Below, one piece after another: positions 35,186 through 43,475 of a stretch of DNA of 64,000 bases. The first letter of the stretch is position 1, and every line of letters starts with the position of its first letter. The notes under the pieces are model-generated. The model did no database searches, was not told where the DNA came from, and was given only the letters and a program-made list of their open reading frames with translations. A program made the position numbers and the translations under genes. Location of the stretch: positions 6,324,001 through 6,388,000 of the forward strand of contig NZ_CP109442.1 of the NCBI RefSeq assembly GCF_036227205.1, written 5' to 3'. Source of the DNA: Amycolatopsis sp. NBC_01480 (lineage in GTDB: Bacteria > Actinomycetota > Actinomycetes > Mycobacteriales > Pseudonocardiaceae).

Positions 35186-36414
35186 GTCCGTCCCTTCGCC
35201 AGCGGCAGCTCCGCCCGCACCAGCCAGCCCGAGGCGGACGGGCCCGCGCTCAGCGTGCCGCCCACCGCCCTGGCCCGCTCGGCCATGCTCGCCAGCCCGT
35301 GCCCGGTCCCGCCGGTGCGCGCCGCCGCGGCCCGCAGCTCGTTGCTGACTTCCACGGTCAGTAAACCGCCCTCGCGGCGCAGCTGCACCAGCACCCGACC
35401 GCCCGGGGCGTGCTTGACCGCGTTGGTGAGCGCCTCCTGGGCGATCCGGTACGCGGTGAGGTCGACCGCCGCGGGCAGCTCGGCGCCGGTGTCCACTGTG
35501 GAGTCCACCGTCACCTCCATGCCGGTGGCGCGCGCGGACTCCACCAGCCGTGACAGCTCGGCCAGCCGCGCCGGGGCGGTGGTTTCGTAGTCCTGCCCAC
35601 CGGTCCCGGACGCCGCGCGCAGCAGACCGATCATCGCGCGCATCTCGTCGAGCGCGCTGACACTGTTCTCCCGCACGGCTTCCAGCACGGCGCGGGACAT
35701 CTTCGGGTCGTCCGCCATGGACAGCGCGGCCTCCGACTGGAGCGCGATCGCGGACAGGTGCCCGGCGATCACGTCGTGCAGGTCGCGGGCCATCCGGGCG
35801 CGCTCCTCGGCCACCGCGGCGCGCTGGTCCAGCTCGGCGATCTTGGACAGCTGCGCGGCGTGGGCCCGCTCGGTCGCGGCGGCGTCGCGGTGCTGGCGGA
35901 CGTTCGCCCCCCACCACACCGGGACCAGCAGGAACGGCAGGATGCCGAGCGAGGCGAGCACCGCCATCCGCCACTCGACGGACGCGGCCACCGCGCCGAA
36001 CAGCACGCTCAGCGTGGCCGCCGCCGTGACCCCGATCAGCACGCGGGTCGTGCGGCGGGTCCCGTACACCGTCGCCGCGTACAGGAAATCGGTGTAGACG
36101 ACCACCACCGGCAGCGAGGGGCCCAGGACCAGGTCGGTCACCAGCACGGCGGTGGCCAGGAGCAGGCCGCCGGGCACCCAGCGGCGCAGGAAGACGAGCC
36201 CGCCCAGCGCGGCCAGCTCCAGCAGCCGCACCCACAGCCCGAACGGGTCGGGGCCGGCCATCAGCCGGTGCATGCCGGTGAGGTAGATCGCCAGCCCGAT
36301 CAGGACGACGAACAGGGCGATCAGGCCGTCCTGCTGCCGCGCGGGCAGCTCCCGGGGCCTGAGCAGGGCCGGCCTGTGGAGGGGTCGCAGCGGCACGACC
36401 CCATGAGAACACAC
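35182..36414 (-). CDS. two-component sensor histidine kinase, NarL partner type (about 410 aa)
   Basis: HisKA_3-type kinase. After five or six membrane segments (about residues 35-175) comes a coiled stretch, then the phospho-His box ERARMARDLHDVIAGHLS, the N-box YRIAQEALTNAVKHAP, and a degenerate G-box GTGHGLASMAERARAVGG. No separate extracellular sensor domain is visible, so it probably senses a membrane signal. The start is uncertain: GTG 36414 and GTG 36396 are both possible, and translation from 36507 would add unlikely sequence. Co-transcribed with the regulator. Confidence 0.85.
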   Translation of the reverse strand: MCSHGVVPLRPLHRPALLRPRELPARQQDGLIALFVVLIGLAIYLTGMHRLMAGPDPFGLWVRLLELAALGGLVFLRRWVPGGLLLATAVLVTDLVLGPSLPVVVVYTDFLYAATVYGTRRTTRVLIGVTAAATLSVLFGAVAASVEWRMAVLASLGILPFLLVPVWWGANVRQHRDAAATERAHAAQLSKIAELDQRAAVAEERARMARDLHDVIAGHLSAIALQSEAALSMADDPKMSRAVLEAVRENSVSALDEMRAMIGLLRAASGTGGQDYETTAPARLAELSRLVESARATGMEVTVDSTVDTGAELPAAVDLTAYRIAQEALTNAVKHAPGGRVLVQLRREGGLLTVEVSNELRAAAARTGGTGHGLASMAERARAVGGTLSAGPSASGWLVRAELPLAKGRT

Positions 36415-36505
36415 CCGCCGGCGGCCGTCGTCCTCCGAAGTGATGACCTCTTGATCATGCCCTTCACTGATCCGCGCCGGCCAAGATCGCGCGAGGGTGG
36501 ATGGC

Positions 36506-37096
36506 ATGAACGCGATCGGGAACTATCTCGTGGACAACCCCATGACCCTGTTCATCATCGGTGGTGAGGTGGCCTTCTGGGTCTTCATCGTGGGCGGGCT
36601 CATCGCCCGGTACCCGCTGAAGCTGAAGAAGTTCAGCACCGTGCTGCTGGCCGCGGTGCCGCTGATCGACCTGGTGGTGCTCGGCGCGACCGTGGTCGAC
36701 CTCTCGCGTGGGGCAACGCCGAACGCCACCCACGGCCTCGCCGCCGTCTACCTGGGCTTCAGCGTGGTGTTCGGGCCGGCCATGGTGCGCTGGGCGGACG
36801 TGCGGTTCGCGCACCGGTTCGCCGGCGGGCCGCCGCCCGCGCCGAAGCTGCGCGGCAAGGCGAAGACGCGACATGAGTGGCGTGAGTGGTTCCGGTGCCT
36901 GCTGGCGTCGGCGATCGCTGCCGTGCTGCTGCTCGCCGCGATCTTCCTCGTCGGCCGGCCGGGCGAGGTCCAGCCGCTGTGGGACTGGCTCCCGCGGCTC
37001 GGCGCGGTGATCGCCGTCTGGCTGATCACCGGCCCGCTGTGGCAGGAGATGTTCGGGAAGAAGTCCGAGCCGGCCCGGGCGAAGGTGAGCCGGTGA
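36506..37096 (+). CDS. multi-pass membrane protein of unknown function (196 aa)
   Basis: Five or six hydrophobic helices: MTLFIIGGEVAFWVFIVGGL, VLLAAVPLIDLVVLGATVV, AAVYLGFSVVFGPAMVRW, CLLASAIAAVLLLAAIFLVG, LGAVIAVWLITGPLW. The middle loop is basic and Pro-rich (RFAGGPPPAPKLRGKAKTR). ATG at 36506 follows GAGGGTGG; the GTG at 36497 is an alternative. First of three genes that overlap or follow closely and diverge from the sensor kinase 91 bp away, so it is a plausible regulon member. No family recognised. Confidence 0.7.
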   Translation: MNAIGNYLVDNPMTLFIIGGEVAFWVFIVGGLIARYPLKLKKFSTVLLAAVPLIDLVVLGATVVDLSRGATPNATHGLAAVYLGFSVVFGPAMVRWADVRFAHRFAGGPPPAPKLRGKAKTRHEWREWFRCLLASAIAAVLLLAAIFLVGRPGEVQPLWDWLPRLGAVIAVWLITGPLWQEMFGKKSEPARAKVSR

Positions 37097-37305
37097 TCGA
37101 GCTCGCCGGCCTCCTGCTCGTCACCCTGGGCGCCGGCGGGCTGATCAACCGGCTGGCCGGCGCCGCGGACCCGGGCTGGTTCGTGCAGCTGCGCGTCCTT
37201 CCGCCGCAGCTGCACATCGGGGCCAGCGTGGTGCTCCTGCTTGTCGGGGCGGGCCTTCTGTTCGCCCAGCAGGCCCGCAAACACCACCGCGATCGGTCCC
37301 GCTGA
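37093..37305 (+). CDS. small membrane protein (70 aa)
   Basis: Two hydrophobic helices: residues about 1-20 (IELAGLLLVTLGAGGLINRL) and about 45-62 (IGASVVLLLVGAGLLFAQQ), basic tail. GTG start overlaps the previous stop by 4 nt (GTGA), so the two are coupled and may form a complex. Function unknown. Confidence 0.7.
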   Translation: MIELAGLLLVTLGAGGLINRLAGAADPGWFVQLRVLPPQLHIGASVVLLLVGAGLLFAQQARKHHRDRSR

Positions 37306-37321
37306 GGCTTACCATGGGTGG

Positions 37322-37699
37322 ATGACCGGGCCTCTGGTCCTCTTCGCCGTGGTCTGCCTCGCCCCCTCGGCGCTCTTCTGGTGCGCGTTGCGCGTTCCGG
37401 CCCTCTACCGCTGGGCAGCCCGCCGCCGTCCCGGCCGCGCGGTGCCCGCGGGGCCGCCGATCGAACAGCTCTCGGCCGACCTGCGGCGGGTGCGGCGTCA
37501 GCTGTCCGGCTACCCGCCCGGCACCCCGGCGGCCCGCCGCTACGGCACCCGCCAGGCGTACGACGAACTGCTGGCGACGGCGTGCCGCGAGGTCGGCGTC
37601 GACCACCAGCTCGCCGCTCTGCCGGAGGGCATCAACCGCGACCTCGAACGGCTGCGGGTGGAGGATTCGCTGCGGCAGCACGGACTGGTCGTCTCCTGA
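37322..37699 (+). CDS. hypothetical protein with N-terminal membrane anchor (125 aa)
   Basis: ATG at 37322. One N-terminal helix (LVLFAVVCLAPSALFWCALR), then a basic arginine-rich segment and a helical C-terminal domain (ATACREVGVDHQLAALPEG, INRDLERLRVEDSLRQHG). The anchor plus basic domain suggests a cytoplasmic-facing membrane-tethered protein. Likely the third gene of the 36506 operon, 16 bp after the preceding stop. No homology recognised. Confidence 0.7.
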   Translation: MTGPLVLFAVVCLAPSALFWCALRVPALYRWAARRRPGRAVPAGPPIEQLSADLRRVRRQLSGYPPGTPAARRYGTRQAYDELLATACREVGVDHQLAALPEGINRDLERLRVEDSLRQHGLVVS

Positions 37700-37742
37700 G
37701 CGCTTGTACGCGACGTGTACGCGGCTCGGCGATCCTGGGCCG

Positions 37743-38948
37743 ATGCGACGACGGATACTGGCCGGCCTGGCGGCCCTGCTCCTGCTGACGGTGAGCCCGG
37801 TGGCCGCGCGGGCCGCGGCGAGCTTCCCGAAACTGGACCCGGCCACCGTCGACGGCTACCGGCTCACGGCGGGCAGCACGTTCGCCACCTACGGCGCGCG
37901 GATCGCCCAGCTGGAGAAGGCCGCGCAGCTGACTCGCCGCGGCCTGCCGGAGATCCTCGCCTCGGCGAACCGGGCCGCGCGCCCGCTGTGCCACGGCACG
38001 TACCTGGCCGCCGCGCTGAAACCGGCCGGCTTCTGCTGGGAAGACGCGAACGACGACAAGACGAACGACTGGATCCCGCAGGGCGTCACGGGTTCCGGCG
38101 ACGCCGCCCCGGCGTCCGGCACCGTCGGCGGGAAGCGGGTGGTCGCGACCAGCTGGCACACCCCGGGCGACACCATGGTCCGGGTGTCCTTTGTGGACGC
38201 CAACGGGCTGGGCTACCGGCACGTGCTGCTCGTCGAGCCGACCTCGGACACCGATTTCGCCGCGGTCGCGGGCCACGGCCACGGCCTGACCTGGGCCGGC
38301 AACTACCTGCTGGTCGCGACGACGGGCGGCCTGATCCGCGTCTTCGACACCACGCACTTCTGGAAGGTCGACGACAGCGCGGGGACCGTCGGCCTCGGCT
38401 CCGACGGCAAGTACCACGCCGCGTACTACGACTACGTGATGCCGCAGGTCGGCGCCTATTGGTACCCGGGCGGCGGCGCCTGCACCCCGGTGACCGGCGC
38501 CCGCCCCTGTTTCACGTCCCTGTCGGCCGACCACTCCGACTCGACGTTCGTCACGTCCGAATACGTGCCGACCGCGGCGGGCGGCCGGATCCTGCGCTGG
38601 CCGTTCGACGCTACGGGCTTGCTGAAGCCTTCGGCCGACGGCCTGGTCCACGCGACGGAGGGCTTCTCGTCGCCGGTCTGGGGGATGCAGGGCGCGGTGT
38701 CGCGTAACGGGTACTTCGTGCTGACCGGCGTCTGCCCGGAGTACGCGGGTCAGGCTGGCGACCACCCGTCCTGTCTGCACGGTGGGGTCGGCGGGGTGTC
38801 TACCACCCGGCTGTCCGGGCAGGCTCCGGTCAACAGTGAGAACTTGGCTTATTGGCCGGCTACGGGGGAGCTGTGGCTGATCAATGAGCAGTTGCGAGAG
38901 CGGGTCACGGTGCATCTGTCGTGGCAGACGCTTACCGGGAGGCCCTGA
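37743..38948 (+). CDS. secreted protein of unknown function (401 aa)
   Basis: Signal peptide with RRR then LAGLAALLLLTVSPVAARAA, cleavage likely near residue 25. Mature sequence is rich in aromatic residues and Gly with short repeated strand-turn units (GHGHGLTWAGNYLLVATTGG, AYYDYVMPQVGAYWYPGG, ADHSDSTFVTSEYVP, GMQGAVSRNGYFVLTGVCP) as in beta-propeller proteins, and about seven cysteines suitable for disulfides. No catalytic signature recognised. It lies 43 bp after the 37322 gene. Confidence 0.7.
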   Translation: MRRRILAGLAALLLLTVSPVAARAAASFPKLDPATVDGYRLTAGSTFATYGARIAQLEKAAQLTRRGLPEILASANRAARPLCHGTYLAAALKPAGFCWEDANDDKTNDWIPQGVTGSGDAAPASGTVGGKRVVATSWHTPGDTMVRVSFVDANGLGYRHVLLVEPTSDTDFAAVAGHGHGLTWAGNYLLVATTGGLIRVFDTTHFWKVDDSAGTVGLGSDGKYHAAYYDYVMPQVGAYWYPGGGACTPVTGARPCFTSLSADHSDSTFVTSEYVPTAAGGRILRWPFDATGLLKPSADGLVHATEGFSSPVWGMQGAVSRNGYFVLTGVCPEYAGQAGDHPSCLHGGVGGVSTTRLSGQAPVNSENLAYWPATGELWLINEQLRERVTVHLSWQTLTGRP

Positions 38949-39008
38949 CCTGGTGGAAACTCGTACCGGCTGAGGAAATGCGGCACCGGAAGCCCCTGAC
39001 CTGGCAGG

Positions 39009-40004
39009 ATGCCCCCGGTGGACTTCCATCCGAAAGACCGTCCCCCGGACGCCTTCCAGCAACCCCTGACCGCGCAGCAGGTCGAAATGCTCTGCGACCG
39101 CGCGTTCGGGGCGGGCACTCGGGTGTGGTCGGCCGCCGAGTTGGGGCTTGGTGGGTACAACACGACCTACCGGGTCGAGCTGGATACGGGTCCCGTGATC
39201 CTGCGGGTGGCGCCGGGGCCCGCGCGGCAGACGCGGATCGAGCGGGAGTTCATGCGCAACGAGTACCTTGCGGCGCCTTACTTCGCGCCCATCGCGCCGC
39301 TGCTGCCGCGCACGCTGGCTGCCGATTTCACGCATCAGGTGATCGGGCGGGACTACGTGTTCCAGGCCGTGCTCGACGGGCGGCCCGGGCCCGAGGTGCT
39401 GCCCACCTACGAGCGGGCCGAGCACGGGCCGTACTTCCGGCAGCTCGGCTCGATCACCCGCGCGATCCACGACGTCCGGGGCCCGGGCTTCGGCGTTGTC
39501 GCGGGGCCGCACTTCGCGCGGTGGAGCGAAGCGCTTGTCGCCTACTTCGCGGACAACGCGGCCGACGCCGAGGACGTCGGCCTCAACGCGGTGGACCTGC
39601 GCGAGGTCGGCGAACTCGCCGAACGCGATGCCGCGCTGTTCGACGAGATCACCGAGCCCCGGCTGCTGCACGGCGACCTCTGGCACGTGAACGTCATGCT
39701 CGCCCCGGACCTCACCATCACCGGCGTCTTCGACCACGACCGCAGCTGGTGGGGCGACCCGGCGGCGGACTGGACGATCCACATGGCGTCCGCACGGCCC
39801 GGCACCGAGCGCGACGCCTTCTGGGACGCCTACGGTTCGCCCGACCCCTCCCCGGAATCCCGGCGACGCGCGCTGTACTACCGCGCCCGCCACATCGGCG
39901 CCGTCCGGCTGGAACGCCACCGTCTCGGCAAAGAGGGACGGCTGGCCGAGTCCTACGCGGAACTCGCCGAGGTGCTGGACGGGCTGCGCCGAGGCGTCCG
40001 GTAA
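39009..40004 (+). CDS. aminoglycoside-phosphotransferase-fold kinase (331 aa)
   Basis: Small-molecule kinase of the APH/choline-kinase fold. Catalytic loop LLHGDLWHVNVML (Asp base) and metal-binding FDHDRSWWGDPAADW are intact; the N-lobe has YRVELDTGPVILRVAP with the ATP-contact Val and Arg. The substrate may be an antibiotic, an amino sugar or a ketosamine; fructosamine kinases share the HGDLWHxN loop, so that is a real alternative. Resistance function is not implied. Start ATG at 39009. Confidence 0.8.
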   Translation: MPPVDFHPKDRPPDAFQQPLTAQQVEMLCDRAFGAGTRVWSAAELGLGGYNTTYRVELDTGPVILRVAPGPARQTRIEREFMRNEYLAAPYFAPIAPLLPRTLAADFTHQVIGRDYVFQAVLDGRPGPEVLPTYERAEHGPYFRQLGSITRAIHDVRGPGFGVVAGPHFARWSEALVAYFADNAADAEDVGLNAVDLREVGELAERDAALFDEITEPRLLHGDLWHVNVMLAPDLTITGVFDHDRSWWGDPAADWTIHMASARPGTERDAFWDAYGSPDPSPESRRRALYYRARHIGAVRLERHRLGKEGRLAESYAELAEVLDGLRRGVR

Positions 40005-40050
40005 GGACTCCTTACCGGCGTGGGACGCGGTGAAGGACTCCTTACCGGCG
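40001..40050. repeat. direct repeat of a short palindrome
   Basis: Two units GG(T/G)(A)AGGACTCCTTACCGGCG, at about 40000-40020 and 40030-40050, each containing the small palindrome AAGGACTCCTT. They lie between the convergent kinase and DinB genes, beginning within the kinase stop codon region. Likely terminator. Confidence 0.5.
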
Positions 40051-40064
40051 TGCGAAAAGCAGCG

Positions 40065-40685
40065 CTAGCCGGTGCAACGAGCGGCAAGCGTCGCCTGCCC
40101 ACCACCAGTCAACTCCCGAGCCGCGACACCCCGCCCCGCAATAGCCAGCAGCACCGCCTCACCAGCCCCACGAACCTCAGGCCCGAAACCAGCGGACCAG
40201 TCGACGTCGGTGGCGACCAGCTTCAGGCCGCGCGCCCGCCAAGGAGCACCGGTCGGCGGGGCGAACAGGGCGGCCCGCAACGCGCGGCGCAGCCGGTCCG
40301 GGGGGATTTCGCGGGGCAGGCCGAGCGGGCGGCGGATGTCCTGGTGGTGGATGGTGGCGTCGAGGAACGCGATCATGCCGCCGAGCCCGGCGGTCAGGCC
40401 ACGCGGGGCGAGGTGCTCGGACAGCTGCGTGAGCAACTGCCCGGGGTCCAGCTCGTTGTGGCGGACGCCGAGCGCGTTGATCCGGGTGAGGCTGAACCGG
40501 CCCCGCAGGAAGCGGCTCGCCAGCGCCCGTGTGGTCAGCTCGTCGTAGCTGAGCATGTGCGCGACCACCTCGCGCACGCGCCAGCCCGCGCACAGGCTCG
40601 GGGTGTCCCACTGCGACGGGGTCAGCGTCCGCAGGAAGGCCAGCAGGTCCTGGCGTTCCGCACGGGCCATCTCGAGCATGCTCAC
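40065..40685 (-). CDS. DinB-like maleylpyruvate isomerase-domain protein (206 aa)
   Basis: Member of the actinobacterial TIGR03083 group related to mycothiol-dependent maleylpyruvate isomerase. Segments LCAGWRVREVVAHMLSYDE (metal His) and FLDATIHHQDIRRPLG (two His) provide the DinB metal triad; the C-terminal part has LKLVATDVDWSAGFGPEV and GEAVLLAIAGR. Substrate unknown; supports a mycothiol-producing host. GTG at 40685; sequence upstream is Arg/Pro-rich and probably not translated. Confidence 0.8.
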   Translation of the reverse strand: MSMLEMARAERQDLLAFLRTLTPSQWDTPSLCAGWRVREVVAHMLSYDELTTRALASRFLRGRFSLTRINALGVRHNELDPGQLLTQLSEHLAPRGLTAGLGGMIAFLDATIHHQDIRRPLGLPREIPPDRLRRALRAALFAPPTGAPWRARGLKLVATDVDWSAGFGPEVRGAGEAVLLAIAGRGVAARELTGGGQATLAARCTG

Positions 40686-40713
40686 GCGCGGGACCCTACC
40701 TCGCGGCGGAGAC

Positions 40714-41658
40714 CTACGAAGAGGGATCCGAACCACGCAGCGCGGCCCACCAGAAGCCGAACGCGGCCACCAGTACGGTCACCGCCAGCCAGCCGCCGAA
40801 ACCGCTGCCGTCGACGAGGGCCCAGAAGACGCCGACCACCGGCGCGACGGCGAGCACGGGCAGGTCCGCGCGGAACTGGCGGGCCATCGACACCGGGCGC
40901 GCGGCCGCCGCGTCACGGTCGGAGTCGGGGGCGGCCGGGTTGTCCGTGCGCCGCCCGCGCGGCTCGGTCGAGCGCACCGCGCCGGACGGAAACAACAGTT
41001 CGCCGCCGACCCGCACCACCACATGCCGGTCACGCAGCACGTCGCCGAGCACCTCGACCTTCGACGGCGTGGGCAGGCCGATCAGGCTGGGGGAGAAGTA
41101 CACCGGGATCCACCGCGGCGACATCGTCTCGGTCTCGATCCACGAGCGGGCCAGCACCCCGCGCTGCACCTTCACCCGCCGCACCGGCACCCCCGGCCGG
41201 GCCTTGGCGCGCGAAGGCCGCACAAAACGCGTCAGCAGCAGGAAAACGTCGAAGCCGAGCACCGCCACCGCCGCGACCACGGTCACCGTGGCGTAGGTCG
41301 ACGCGCGGTCGGCCGTCACCAGCGGGCTGGCGCCGCGGGTCACCGCGTGGCTGGGCCGCGCCGAGTCGTAGACCACCGGGACCTGCGTGCCGGCCGGGGG
41401 AGCGGAGCCGTCCAGGCCGACGTCGGCGGTCACGTCCGCGCCGCCGGGCCCGGGGAATCGCAAGGTCACCGTGCCGTCGCCGGTGCGCACCACGGTGCCG
41501 GTCGTCTGCGTGGTCACGCCCCGCAGCTCGGCCTGGGCGTGCGAGAACTCCAGCAGCTGCAACAAGAACACCGCGGCGCACGCCAGCAGCGCCACCGCGC
41601 TCGTGACCAGGATGTGGCGCACCGGCCGCTGCCGCAGGAACTCTCGCACGGATACCAC
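40714..41658 (-). CDS. DUF3592-type membrane protein (314 aa)
   Basis: Three or four hydrophobic helices: residues about 15-37, then a globular outward domain of about 80 residues with repeated GT-rich strands (TTGTVVRTGDGTVTLRFPG, VPVVYDSARPSHA), a helix about 118-140, and two near the C-terminus (about 255-300). The middle domain resembles DUF3592. A later segment (VEVLGDVLRDRHVVVRVGG) is cytoplasmic. Function unknown. ATG at 41658. Confidence 0.7.
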   Translation of the reverse strand: MVSVREFLRQRPVRHILVTSAVALLACAAVFLLQLLEFSHAQAELRGVTTQTTGTVVRTGDGTVTLRFPGPGGADVTADVGLDGSAPPAGTQVPVVYDSARPSHAVTRGASPLVTADRASTYATVTVVAAVAVLGFDVFLLLTRFVRPSRAKARPGVPVRRVKVQRGVLARSWIETETMSPRWIPVYFSPSLIGLPTPSKVEVLGDVLRDRHVVVRVGGELLFPSGAVRSTEPRGRRTDNPAAPDSDRDAAAARPVSMARQFRADLPVLAVAPVVGVFWALVDGSGFGGWLAVTVLVAAFGFWWAALRGSDPSS

Positions 41659-41687
41659 CTTAACCGTCTACAAAGGTCTGACACAGA

Positions 41688-41721
41688 AGAGCGGCACGGG
41701 CCTGAAGGCCCGCGCCGCTCT
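41688..41721 (-). terminator. terminator of the oligopeptide ABC operon
   Basis: Stem AGAGCGGC (41688-41695) with GCCGCTCT (41714-41721) and an inner CGGGCC-TGAA-GGCCCG hairpin, 20 bp beyond the stop of the last gene in the operon. Confidence 0.65.
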
Positions 41722-41740
41722 CCCGGGAATCGTTACCGCG

Positions 41741-43435
41741 TTACTTCACGAAGCCGATCTTCAGGTAGTCGTACGGGTTGTTCGCGTAACCCGGCGAACC
41801 GAAGTTGGCCAGCGTCTTGCGCGTGGCGAACGCGCCCGGCGACTGGAAGATCGGGAGCTGGTGGCCCACCGCCCAGATCTCCTGGTCGGCCGCGTTGATG
41901 TCGGCGGCCCGCTTGGTGTCGTCCAGTTCCTGCGCCGCGGTGTCGAGCAGCTGGTTCAGCTTGTCGTCACCGATGTGGCCGTAGTTCTGGTTGACGTTCT
42001 TCGGGTCCAGGTAGTAGATGCCCTTGCTGCCGCCGATCGGGAAGGAGTTCGACAGCCAGCGGAACAACGTCAGGTCGAAGTTGCCGACGTTGACGTAGTT
42101 CTTGAAGAACTCGGTGCTCGGCACGGGCTGGATGTCCAGGCCCACGCCGATCGCCTTCAGCTCCGACTGCATGATCTGGCCGGTCTGCTGGCTGATCGGG
42201 GTGCCCGAGGGGATCACCAGGCGCAGCTTGAGCTGCTTGCCGTCCTTGGCGCGCAGGTCGCCGGACTGCTTCCAGCCGAGCTTGTCCAGCTCCGCCTTGG
42301 CGGCGTCGGCGTTGTACTTGTACGGCCCCGAGTTGTCCACGTAGTCCTTGGAGCCCTTGAGGTACAGGTGGTTGCCGATCGGCGTGGTGTCCTTCTGCAT
42401 CTGGCCCAGGATCGACTTGCTGATCCCGACGGTGTCGATGCCCTTCATGATCGCCAGCCGCAGGTCCTTGTCGGCCAGGATCGAGCCGGCCGCGCCGTTG
42501 AACGTGACGTGCGTGTAGTCCGGGTTGTTGGACTGGCGGATCGCCGCGTTCGGGTCGGTCTGCGCCCGCTTGTACGTGTTGATGTCGTTGTTGATGTTGT
42601 AGAAGTCGATCTGGCCGTTCGCGAAGGCGTCCGGCTGCGCGGCGCGGTCGACGACCTTGTAGGTCACCGTGTCCAGCTTCGGCTTGTCGCCCCACCAGCT
42701 CGGGTCACGCTCGACCACCGCGGTCTTGGCGGTCTGGTCGATGCTCTTGATCTTGAACGGGCCCGCGGTGATTTCCGGCTTGGCCGCCCACGCCTTGTTG
42801 AACGTGTTCGCGTCGGCGTTGAGCTCCTTCGGGTAGAAGGGGCTGAACAGCGACTTCCACTCGGCGAACTTCTTGCCGAAGGTGACCTTCACGTCCTGGT
42901 CGTCGGTGCCCCGCTCGACCTTCGCGATGTCCTCGTAGCCGGTGGTGCCGGAGACCAGGTAGGCCGGGTCCTTGCCGTTGAGCACCTTGGCCTGCGCGGC
43001 GAAGTCCTCCCAGGAGAACTGCCGGCCGTTGCTCCACTTGGCCTTCGGGTTGATCTTGTACTCGATCACCTGCGGGTCGGTGCTGACGACCTCGGCCGAG
43101 GTGAGGTAGTCCTTGTTCATGACCACCGAGGAGTCGGCGTTCTGGGTGAAGATGTAGGGCAGGATCGCGCCGTCCATGTAGGCGCCGTCGGCCACCGTGC
43201 CGTCGACCTGGTTGTAGTTCCAGTTGTCGGGCAGCTGGTCGACCGGCCACTTCAGGTCGCCGCCGTCCTTCAGCTGGTCGACCGGCATCGCGTTGATGTC
43301 GGCGGACTTCACCGTGTTGCTGCCGGCGTCCTGAAGGCCACTGTTACCGCCGCTGCTGCCACTGCCGCAGGCGGACAGGATCAGCCCCAGGGCGGCAACG
43401 GGCGCCACGAGTGCGGCCATACTCCGTCGCTTCAT
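41741..43435 (-). CDS. peptide ABC transporter substrate-binding lipoprotein, family 5 (564 aa)
   Basis: Receptor of an oligopeptide or dipeptide importer. Lipobox LGLILSAC (Cys23), Ser/Gly linker, then family 5 features: NGRQFSWEDFAAQAKVLNG (the (N/D)G-x-x-(L/F/V)-(S/T)-A-x-D-V signature region), LRLVIPSGTPISQQTGQIMQ and DLTLFRWLSNSFP. Last gene of the four-gene operon on the minus strand, after the ATPase. Peptide preference unknown. Confidence 0.93.
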   Translation of the reverse strand: MKRRSMAALVAPVAALGLILSACGSGSSGGNSGLQDAGSNTVKSADINAMPVDQLKDGGDLKWPVDQLPDNWNYNQVDGTVADGAYMDGAILPYIFTQNADSSVVMNKDYLTSAEVVSTDPQVIEYKINPKAKWSNGRQFSWEDFAAQAKVLNGKDPAYLVSGTTGYEDIAKVERGTDDQDVKVTFGKKFAEWKSLFSPFYPKELNADANTFNKAWAAKPEITAGPFKIKSIDQTAKTAVVERDPSWWGDKPKLDTVTYKVVDRAAQPDAFANGQIDFYNINNDINTYKRAQTDPNAAIRQSNNPDYTHVTFNGAAGSILADKDLRLAIMKGIDTVGISKSILGQMQKDTTPIGNHLYLKGSKDYVDNSGPYKYNADAAKAELDKLGWKQSGDLRAKDGKQLKLRLVIPSGTPISQQTGQIMQSELKAIGVGLDIQPVPSTEFFKNYVNVGNFDLTLFRWLSNSFPIGGSKGIYYLDPKNVNQNYGHIGDDKLNQLLDTAAQELDDTKRAADINAADQEIWAVGHQLPIFQSPGAFATRKTLANFGSPGYANNPYDYLKIGFVK

Positions 43436-43475
43436 TTTTACCTCTCTTTTCCCTGTGTTGCCAACGGATATGTGG

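Noticed and set aside
39009..40004. Aminoglycoside resistance gene
   Set aside because: The fold is shared by many metabolic kinases (fructosamine, choline, homoserine kinases); nothing in the sequence points to antibiotic substrates.
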